A DNA stretch of 64,000 bases from Gautieria morchelliformis (taxonomy: Eukaryota > Basidiomycota > Agaricomycetes > Gomphales > Gomphaceae). The notes beneath the pieces were generated by a model. The model saw nothing but the letters and a program-made list of their open reading frames with translations, was not told the origin of the DNA and ran no database searches. This document shows, in pieces, positions 55,999-64,000 of the stretch (the stretch's first letter is position 1; each line of letters starts with the position of its first letter). The stretch covers positions 62,001-126,000 of the forward strand of contig WHVA01000195.1 of the NCBI GenBank assembly GCA_015179125.1, in the 5' to 3' direction. The position numbers and the translations under genes were made by a program.

Positions 55999-57855
55999 CT
56001 AGTGAGTCTGATACGATGACATCATTGTATGGGCCGGTGGAGCATGCGACTCCTCCGGAGGCACCTCTGCATCTGTGGGGGTGGTTGGGTGAGGCGGCTC
56101 TGCCTCACCACTGGCGGGGGCTTCCGCTTGGTTGATGAGGCCGGTGTCCTTGCGGAGTATGGCCTCAACAGCCGGGTCCTCGGCCTGGGGAGAAGGCCGG
56201 AAGCGTGCCAGCTCTTGATCGAGCTGAGCGTGGGTGAGCGGTCGTGGCACTGCGGCCCTCGCGTGGCTGGTCTCGAGGACCTTTTTTTGGCCCTCCCGAG
56301 CAGCGGCACTGAATGCCACGCCGGTGAGGCTGCATTGAACATATTGGTCAATGCGCGCCACTCGTCCGCGAGTGATGCCGGCATAGCGGGCCAGCCACCG
56401 CCCGATCTCGGTGAGCGGGATATCGGGGCCAGCTCGGCCTCCCACAGGATATGGACCCTGATGGATAGCTGCAGGCTGGTGCTCTGCGGTGTCAGGCATT
56501 CCCTGGCATTGACGAGGCTCGACCATTGGCCAGTCGAGCCAAACAAGTCGAGGAGTCTCAACTTGAGAGGTGACACGATTCCCTTAACTCAGGGCGTGAG
56601 TGCCGTCAGCCACATCCAGACGTCCATGTCGTCTAGGTTGCAGGTTCCATCCGCGTTGTCACGGATGGCAGAGGGGATTCCTTTGGGGTTGTGTATCCAA
56701 CCCCTTAGGATGGCGGTGATGTCGAGCGGGGTACCGCTCGCTATCACGAGACAATCCCGTTTGGGATTGCGAGTGCGTTGCTTGCGCGCGATGCGCTTGA
56801 ACATGCCAATCATCTCATGTGTGCGCAAGGATTGTGGCGGGTGTCCTTTGCACGCGCTATGAGCTCAATGAAGTGTGGGTCATTGAGTGGGCAGACATCA
56901 TACCATTGCGTACGATGCTGCTGCACCTTTCCCACCGGTTGTGGTAGGAGGCCCATCTCAGAGGTCGGCGGGCCTCCGAGTGGTATGATCACTCCCTCCC
57001 CTGGGTAGGGAGGGTGAACTGTCCCCGCCGGTGGCGGCAGGTCCACGTGAGGCCCAATGTACTGGGCATCGATCAATGCTACCTGCTGTTGTAGGGCAGG
57101 GTCATTGATCATGTGCGACGGTGACGCTGCCAGGTATGCGCTGATTGCGCTTTCCCTTGCAATGGCTAGACCATTGACGGTGTTGGGGGTGCCACACAAT
57201 TTCTTGTGCTTCTTTTTGGCTGCTCAGCCAGACGCTGAGCTCTGTCTGGGTTGTACGTCTTCCATATGGAGGAGTCGGACTCCCATCCTTCTGGGATGCC
57301 GTATGCTGCGTTGGATGGCATGCTCCGCCCGTCTGTCATCATTGTCATTGGGGTGGGAGCTGATAATTGGGACGCTAGCCCCGATGCTGCGCATGCTGGC
57401 AAGGGTGCCGTCATGCGAGACGATGAGGGCCCGGCCACTGGGTCTGTGGCCAGGTCATCGCACGGCCTTTTTGAGGCTGCATGGGTGAACTTGAGCTGGA
57501 GCTGGAGCGCACTCAGCTGCTCCTCGAGCTCTTTTACTTTGGCGCGCTCGGCTTCGAGCATGTTGTCGCGGTCTTCGACCGTGTGTTCCAAGTTCTTGGC
57601 CTCCTTTTTGAGGTCATGGACGTCCCGCAGGGGATCCACTCGCGCGTCACATGTGATGCCCCTTGGGAGCCATCCCCTGGCCGCGTTGACAGCATCGCCG
57701 ATGTCCTCATCCCGCAGTTTCACCTTGCGGCTGCCTGTTGCGGCCCGTAAGTGTGCGGTGTAGTCCATGCAGGTGGCGCAATCGTCCGGGTGACGATCAC
57801 CACGGCGTCTTCCCATCCTACGATCATCCAGTTTTCCTGGTCGACTGGGGCTCAT
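55999..57855 (-). pseudogene. Extra ORF between chromodomain and LTR of Gypsy A (coiled-coil protein)
   Basis: About 600 codons in four consecutive minus-strand pieces. The first, 229 aa from MSPSRPGKLDDRRM, has a conserved-looking CATCMDYTAHLRAATG and a coiled coil (DLKKEAKNLEHTVEDRDNML to QLSALQLQ). Then come PHVDLPPPAGTVHPPYPGEG, WYDVCPLNDPHFIELIARAK and HEMIGMFKRIARKQRTRN, and last GRVARIDQYVQCSLTGVAF with an acidic end. Three frame changes (near 57190, 56825 and 56540) suggest decay. No transmembrane segment, protease or polymerase motif is visible. Position and strand make it part of the element, not a host gene. Function unknown. Confidence 0.65.
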
Positions 57856-58038
57856 AGGATGTCTGCAGCCCCTTGTCTCGGTGCCGTTGAGTGTGCTGTG
57901 GATGTCGACAGATCAACGTCCATCCCATCTTTTCGGGGGCATCATCTTCGTGGGGAGATGATGGTGGTTTGCTTCCAAGAAGTGATGTGCCCTTGGAAAG
58001 ATCTGAGGCGAAAATTTATCTGCGCCGTGGCCGGCGCG

Positions 58039-59110
58039 TCACATGGTGTGCATGTGACAGATGCGTCTGGGGAGGTCACGTGGCTTGCCCACCCCCCGGA
58101 GCTCTAGATAGCTATCTAGGGCTTCAAGATCCTTGCATGATGACATGGGTTCCCATGTCACGTCGCCTAGGGTCCAGCAGACCTGGAATTCCAGGTCCAT
58201 CAAGTTTATCCACCAATGTGCGATAATCTCATCGATGAGCCACTCCTCGTCATCATTCGCTCCAAAGTCATAAAATGACTTGGCCTCACGACGAGGTAAC
58301 AATTCGTCATTGTTAGCCTCGTCTTGTCGTACGAGGCTTGAATGGAAGACCGGTGATATGCGACGGCTTTTCAGCTTGTCGGAAGCTCAAGGGTCACCGT
58401 CGAGGCGTCGTTATGTGCCTTGATGATGCGGTATTGTCCGATGTACTGCGGAATGAGTTTTCTGGCTCTTCCTTTCAGGAGAGTTAGGTTTTGGGTTGAG
58501 AGGTAGATGCGGTCATTGGCCGCATACCTGTCGCTCACCATACGTTTCTTGTTTGCATGAAGCGTTTGCGTCACTCGATGCTCAATGATTGCATTGTGTG
58601 CTGCCATCAGGTTCCATCTTGCCTGATGTGTGAACGGGGCTATGGGGAGATCTATCCGCGGCATATAGCCATGGTTCAGCTCGAAGGGCGCGAACCCTGT
58701 GGTTGCGCTGACATTGCTGTTGAGGGCGACCTCAACCATTGGGCACTTCAATACCCAATCCTTCTGATCGTCCCTGATGACCGCGCACAATATCTATCTG
58801 ATCGAGCCGTTTGCGCGCTTGGTTGCTCCATCTGTTTGGGGATGGAAGGCAGTCAACATGAGGAGCTTCGCTGTAGTTCACGCCAGAAGATCGACGTGAA
58901 CTTCGAGTCTCTATCTGAGACAATGGAGTCAGGAAGTCCATGGAGTCGAACAATTTCTTTCCGAAACAGTCAGGCTACTCTCTTGGCTGACATGCTCGTC
59001 GTGGTTGGGACGAGGTGGACGTGCAACGTTAGTCGATCGATGACTACCATCAGGTAGTCACAGTCATTAGATTTGGGCAGGGGGCCCATAAAGTCGATGC
59101 CAATCGACTG
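58039..59110 (-). pseudogene. Gypsy A integrase and chromodomain
   Basis: Minus frames: SIGIDFMGPLPKSNDCDYLM (first Asp), [20 protein letters not shown] (second Asp), a frameshifted region with the third catalytic residue, then PMVEVALNSNVSATTGFAPF and NLTLLKGRARKLIPQYIGQY. The chromodomain reads EEWLIDEIIAHWWINL to GDVTWEPMSSCKDLEALDSY. Breaks: a stop after MSAKRVA, a frame change at the catalytic Glu region and one before the chromodomain. Confidence 0.85.
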
Positions 59111-59120
59111 CCATGACCTA

Positions 59121-59332
59121 TGTAAATACAATATTTACCCACATTGCCCTTAAGGCAATGCACGCTACTGGACTAGCTTAGATAAGCACTGTACAGTTCT
59201 TGGGTGGGAACCGCCCGGCGGTTCCCTAGATCTTACCTTACAACTGTCACTACCTAGCACACGGAATTACCACATCTTGGTCGAGTTCTGCTTGCCCTTG
59301 TGACACAAGGCCATAAGATTCACAATCTTACA
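59121..59332 (+). repeat. 5-prime LTR of Gypsy B
   Basis: 212 bp, TGTAAATACAATATTT to CACAATCTTACA. It is diverged from the LTR of Gypsy A but shares GTTCTG and CCCTTGTGACACAAGGC blocks and the AACCGCCCGGCGGTT hairpin. The sequence directly after it (CCTTTTTGAACTTCC) does not start TGG, so the primer type is unclear. Confidence 0.85.
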
Positions 59333-59532
59333 CCTTTTTGAACTTCCTGCAGTTGTTCGCCAAGCGAACAACTGAATTGTGGAAATCCGCACGATCTTGA
59401 AAAAGATCACGACATCGACGGCTGTTTCCCGTCGAACATCATCCAGTAGGTCCCCTACTGTCGACTGTGAGCGTGATGATTCCACACAGTCGAAGAAGGA
59501 CGTGAGCCTCTAGCTCGCGGACAACCCCCCAG

Positions 59533-62126
59533 GTGCAGCCTAGCGACACAACGGCTGATGCTACCCTGGACCAAGAGTCCAGAACGCCAGAAGACGGAGA
59601 GATCATAGATCTCACCGGGCTCCTCCCCCCAATTGAGGACGAGCAAGGACCCGACCACGTGTCACCCAGCGTGGCTGAAGAGGGGATACTGATAGACAAC
59701 AATCCGGCTTCCCTGCCCCACTCCCCCTGGCCCCAGGACAAGGGCAAGGGTAGAGACGTCTCACCGTCGTCCGACGGCAGAGCCTCAAGAGTAGGGCATG
59801 CTTCGATATGATCTCGAAGCAGGAACTCATCCCACCGCTCATGGAGTCGAGCAACAACCGTCGTCCCTGAAGGGGAATGACAACCCAAAAGATGAGTGCC
59901 TGACGATGATGGGCAAGCCTCTGAATACTCGACCTCGAGTCGCAAAAGCTCAAGGAAGCACAGCATCAACGATGAGACAGCGGACGCGATGGCCAAGCAA
60001 GTACAACACGCACTGCACCGAAACATGCTCACAGGCCATAAGCATGAGAACATATCATTGCGTCTCAACGATATCGCGACGTCCCTCATGCAGCTTGGTA
60101 AGGAACTCCACCAAACAGAGGTGATCCGAAAAAGGGATGCGGCATCACTAGAAGACGTGCAAAAAGCCCTTCGTTCACATGAAGAGCCCATAGCATCCGT
60201 CAGGAGCGCGCCCCGCACCGCGACGAGCAAACAGGCTTGCCCCCCCAACGATCAATGATGACAAGAGCAGGACCGATGATGCATGCTGCCGCCGGCCGCC
60301 CCTGTCGAACAAGACGTATGATTCAGAAGTGAATCGCACGTGAAGCTGGCTGCACCAACGAGCAGCCGCAAGACGATCCAACAGATCGTCAGAGAACAGG
60401 TTGTCTCAGAGCCTGACTCTGAGACCACAACGGAGAGCCTAGAACTCGAGGCGTGCACTAGCAAAGGAAAGAAGCCAGCGCGGCACGTCGCCACACACGG
60501 GCTCTTGAGCTGTTAGTGCAGAATGCTGCAGCTGCCATGGCACAAGGCCACACTGACCGGCAGCCTGCCGAGCTGCTCACACATGCCATACAGGATGCAC
60601 GACAAGTGCATGCAGCCTACAATAGCAGGCTGCACCTGCACAACGCAGGGCTGACGGGTGACATGTGTCACGTGCCCCTGCCAGAGACCCATGCACCTGA
60701 GGCGCCCGTCCCAGAGCCAGACCCAGCCCCTGTCCCGGTCAGAGCCTACACTGACATGGCGCATGCGACGTCACAGCCGCGCAGCTGATCCATGGCCCCA
60801 ACTGAGGGCCAGGGCACACTGGACCAGCCGGAAAGCGCGCAAGAGCCATATGACGGTATCACACGGATGATACGCATCGCGATGGCCCACGCCATAGACA
60901 TGGACCCTGAAAAGTCTGTGCTGGCAGAGGCCGGCGTAAAGCTGGCCCATCCCGAGCCATATGCGGGAGGGTCAGACCTCAAAGAGTTCGAGGTCTTCGT
61001 CGTGGCAATCTTGAGACGGCTCAAGATGAATTGCCTGTTGGGACCGACCAGCATTGAGATGCAGGTCAGATATGTGGGCACTCACCTCACCGGCGAGGCC
61101 CAAGAGTGGTTCCTTTGAAACATTGAATGTTTCGACCGCCATTGGACCTTAGAGACGGTGATGCAGGGCCTGCAGGAGCGGTTCCTGCACACCCTGACAT
61201 ACCACCACTTCGACGTGGTCATGCAGGGCACAAAGACTGTTCAGGAAATGCTGAATGATCTCACGAAATACGCGGCTTGCATGATACAGCCACCTGACAA
61301 CTACACGTTCCGGAGACGGTCTGTATCCACATTGCGTGAAACACCGCGCAATGAGGTCCTCAAGAAGGGCTACAACCCAGAAAACAGCTCCATTGAGCAG
61401 CTCTTCGAAGCGGCCCGCATGATCAAGGAAGCTTCCCGCTACAACATGGGGGTGCGTCAGGCAGAGAGTGTGGCTGCAACAGCCACCGCGTCATGGCTTG
61501 CACAGACCAAACCGGCGTCGCAGGCAGGTCCAAGCAGGCCTGCCCCCTTCCAGAGGAGTGGGACGTCCTAATGTCCACTGCCACCCCGTCCTGCCCCGGT
61601 GGGACGGCCACCTGAGACTAAACAGCATCAGACGGCGGGAAGCTCGTCGAAGCCTAACTTCCCTCCGAAACCAGTGGGTCGACCACCAGATCGACCTGGC
61701 AATGCTCCAAGCCGCATCACATGCTTTGAATGTGGCCAGCCAGGGCACAGAAAAGCAGAGTGTCCACGGCTCAAGTCCAGCATATGGACAGCAGCCGCAA
61801 GACACGGCGATGATGAGGATCTGGACACAGATCCCGACCATGCCCCTCTTCCACAAATTGATGAAGAGGGAGAGGGTGAGCCTCAAAACGATGAGGATCA
61901 GGGAGATGCAGAGGCTCCCGTAGACAAATGGGAGCCCGAGCCATCCCAGTATTACGACTGGGATGAAGAAGCAGCGGACAATCAGGCCGCATACAGATCC
62001 AGCGCAATTAGAGTCGCGCTGGACAATGACAGGACCGCCAAAGTAATGGCAGCCCGCATAGCGGCCACCCCTGACAAGGTGGCCAAACTGATGTCACTGG
62101 AGGCATATCAAAATTTTCTGGTCTGA
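59533..62126 (+). pseudogene. Gypsy B gag
   Basis: The frame from about 60516 runs with in-frame stops at 60786, 61116 and 61569. It contains the retrotransposon gag core (LKEFEVFVVAILRRLKMN, HLTGEAQEWFL, ETVMQGLQERFLHTLTY) and a zinc knuckle CFECGQPGHRKAEC. An upstream acidic region (59533-60258) is in another frame. It ends where the first MITE enters. Confidence 0.8.
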
Positions 62127-62494
62127 AAAACTGTTCTAAAAACTGTAAAGATGTTCCAAATTTTTTTAGTGTTTTTAATGTAAAAAAACTTTAATAAAAT
62201 TTTGTGTTTTTGTTAGAATTTGTTGGGCAAGAAAATTGTAAAAAGTTTAAAGTTTTTCTAGGGTTTTTTATCTGTTGTTTATAAGTTTCTTTGTGAAAAC
62301 ACAAAGAAACCCATAAAAAACCCTGCAAAAAACTTTTGAAATTTTTTCCAATTTTCTTGCTCGACAAACTCTAATAAATACACAAAAATTTTATTAAAGT
62401 TTTTTCTACATAAAAAACACTAAAAATATTCAGAAAATCTTTACAGTTTTTTGAACAGTTTTTCAGACCAGAAAACCTTTCTATGCCTGCAGTG
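62095..62494. mobile_element. Fold-back MITE, copy 2 (400 bp)
   Basis: Almost entirely one AT-rich inverted repeat with arms of about 195 bp. The left end is CACTGGAGGCATAT...TTTCTGGTCTGAAAAAC; the right end is its complement, ending CTATGCCTGCAGTG. It shares its right end TATGCCTGCAG with copy 3, and the left half with the remnant at 3211. It lies at the gag/protease junction of Gypsy B. Confidence 0.85.
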
Positions 62495-62499
62495 TGTAT

Positions 62500-63405
62500 C
62501 ACCATCGGAGCAAGTAGCGATCCCGCCCTGCATGGCCATGACACAAGAACCGTACCCTGTCGGGGTACTGGGAAATCAACAGCGTGAAGGCCCACTGTCT
62601 GCTTGACAGTGGGAGTGAAGGGGTGTTGATCTCCCCTGAATTCACGTGGGCCACGGGCATGAAGACGTTTGCCCTAGAACAGCCAATTGCACACTGGAAG
62701 AATATAAAAATTGTCTGGTCTGAAAAACTGTACAAAAAACTGTAAAGATATTCCAAATTTTTTTAATGTTTTTAATGTAAAAAAAACTTTAACATAATTT
62801 TGTATTTTTGTTAGAATTTGTTGAGCAAGAAAATTGTAAAAAAGTTTAAAGTTTTTTCCAGGGGCTTTTATGTCTTTTTATAAGTTTCTTTGTGAAAACA
62901 CAAGAAACCCATAAAAAACCCTGAAAAAAACTTTGAATTTTTTTACAATTTTCTTGCCCAACAAATTCTAATAAAAACACAAAATTTTATCATAGTTTTT
63001 TTTACATAAAAAACACTAACAATATTTGGAATATCTTTACAGTTTTTTGAACAGTTTTTCAGACAAGAAAACTTTTATATGCCTGCAGCGGCACTGCAAT
63101 TGGCATGCATCGGTAGTTGTTCCACAATCAACTATGGAACGAACACGACCATTAAATTGGGTCGTAAACTCCACGACGAGTATTTCAACATAGCTAACGT
63201 CGAATACTATGATGTGATCCTCGGAACACCTTTCCTGAGGAAGCTAGGCGTCACCCTGGACTTCTCTAGCCCAGGGACGATTCGTATAGGGGACGAAAAG
63301 ATCCCCACGGGCAAAGTCTCTTTCAATGAAGACTTGTCGAAAGAGGACCAGACGCCGAAGGTGAGCAGGCTCACCTCCGGACCACGGTCCACCCCACCCC
63401 ATTGA
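62500..63405 (+). pseudogene. Gypsy B protease, split by a MITE
   Basis: Before the MITE: VKAHCLLDSGSEGVLIS (active-site DSG) to ALEQPIA. After it: LQLACIGS and YYDVILGTPFLRKLGVTLDF, the second conserved protease block. Removing the MITE joins PIA to LQLACIGS in frame. A frame change occurs before 62570, and an in-frame TGA at 63403 separates it from reverse transcriptase. Confidence 0.85.
62692..63090. mobile_element. Fold-back MITE, copy 3 (399 bp)
   Basis: Same family and structure as copy 2, left end CACTGGAAGAATATAAAA, right end TATATGCCTGCAGCG. The host shows a 3-4 bp overlap GCA(C) at the joint. It is inserted inside the protease domain, 200 bp from copy 2. Confidence 0.85.
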
Positions 63406-64000
63406 AGCCAGGAGGACGAGTCGTGGAATGACTCGTCCTCGAGCTCTCCCTATACACGCAGGGAGAGACGTGCCCATCTGACGATGAAGGCGTTGGGGAA
63501 GAGGAAAGCGCTCCCGTGCCCTGCGGGACTGAATAGATGCACAAGGTGCTTAATGGCATCTTGTTCTGCTGACATCGTCCTCGCAGACGATGACATTCCT
63601 CGCGCAAGCGAGGAATGGATGGAAACGATCACTGACCTCGTCAGTGGTATTCCACTTGAACTCCCACCTCTGAGGGAGGTCAACCACGAGATCAATCTCA
63701 TTGATCCCAACAAACGCATGCGGTATCGATTGCCGAAATGCCCAGAGCACTTCCACGAAGAGCTTTCCATTAAACTGGAAAGATACACCACCGCAGGGTG
63801 GTGGATACCAGCAGTGGCACACCAAGCGGTGCCGATGCTCTGCATGCCCAAGAAAAACGGCACGCTACGCATGGTCTTTGATCTGCGACAGCAGAACAAA
63901 AATATGGTGAAGGACGTTACGCCTTTCCCGGACCAGGACATTATCCACAGTGACATAGCGTGCTGCCGATACCGGACAAAGCTTGATATGTCTGAAGCAT
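63406..64000 (+). pseudogene. Gypsy B reverse transcriptase, N-terminal part, cut by window end
   Basis: The open frame to the window end reads GIPLELPPLREVNHEINL, HFHEELSIKLERYTTAGW, NGTLRMVFDLRQQNK and RTKLDMSEA. This is the finger domain up to motif A, whose catalytic Asp stands in KLDMSEA. It is in the same frame as the protease, separated by one TGA. Confidence 0.88.

Larger units (their letters stand above)
55723..59120 (-). mobile_element. Gypsy element A (chromodomain), truncated by insertion of Gypsy B
   Basis: Minus strand: integrase core and C-terminus, chromodomain (58.0-59.1 kb), an additional ORF (57.86-56.0 kb) and a 3-prime LTR (55723-55937). Its left half is beyond the window, because Gypsy B has entered the integrase at 59120/59121. 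Codon-level damage (frameshifts, stops) is moderate and CpG is retained, so it is younger than the relic at 26-28 kb. Confidence 0.85.
59121..64000 (+). mobile_element. Gypsy element B, 5-prime part, continues beyond the window
   Basis: 5-prime LTR (59121-59332), gag (about 59.5-62.1 kb), protease split by two MITEs (62.5-63.4 kb) and the start of reverse transcriptase (63.4-64.0 kb). It is inserted into the integrase of Gypsy A. Stops and MITEs show it is inactive. Confidence 0.88.

Noticed and set aside
55999..56862. Plus-strand 277-codon open frame at 56029-56862
   Set aside because: It is antisense to the better-supported minus-strand ORF with coiled coil and lies inside a minus-strand Gypsy element.

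Overview
The window reads as a repeat-rich accessory stretch of a basidiomycete genome. The support is intron-dense genes with roughly 45-60 bp introns, fungal families (a fused desaturase-cytochrome b5, a fungal ABCC pump, mannitol-1-phosphate dehydrogenase), non-TALE (HD2-like) homeodomain genes, Tad-like LINEs and chromodomain Gypsy elements. An Agaricomycete is likely. A Rhizoctonia/Ceratobasidium-type genome would fit, but that is inference only.

Layout. 0-13.2 kb is nested transposon wreckage. It holds a multi-pass membrane-protein gene broken by a solo LTR (0.8-3.0 kb). It also holds a minus-strand Tad-like LINE (4.2-13.2 kb) that was itself interrupted twice: by a solo LTR in its endonuclease, and by a hAT-like non-autonomous element carrying about 75 copies of an 18-bp minisatellite in its reverse transcriptase. 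13.9-25.3 kb is a gene island: ABC half-transporter (+), mannitol-1-phosphate 5-dehydrogenase (-), cyclopropane-fatty-acid-synthase-like methyltransferase (-) and acyl-CoA delta-9 desaturase (+). Exon phases close for all four, with one weak junction in the CFA-like gene. 26.2-28.6 kb is an old, CpG-depleted Gypsy relic hit by a solo LTR. 29.0-35.9 kb is a large ABCC exporter gene (-). 36.9-38.6 kb is an unrecognised, possibly decayed gene (-).

39.4-45.1 kb is the most unusual part. Two tandem homeodomain genes each carry two homeodomain units. Seven copies of one 47-bp phase-0 intron recur in them, and one gene contains four tandem copies of an 86-bp exon-plus-intron cassette, so a minisatellite has been built out of splice sites. 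One homeodomain has lost the recognition-helix motif and another is frameshifted. 45.4-49.9 kb is a complete, very young Copia element (identical LTRs, one 1340-codon ORF, perfect target duplication). 50-55 kb holds a Mutator-like non-autonomous element and a 1.48-kb solo LTR. 55.7-64 kb is one Gypsy element inserted in another. The outer one carries an extra ORF between its chromodomain and its LTR. The inner one has two fold-back MITEs in its protease and runs off the window.

How the parts relate. Two neighbouring genes (CFA-like methyltransferase and desaturase) both modify fatty acyl chains, and two are ABC exporters. No operon-like logic applies. Exon coordinates were derived by reading splice sites and checking phase by hand. 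No database comparison was possible.
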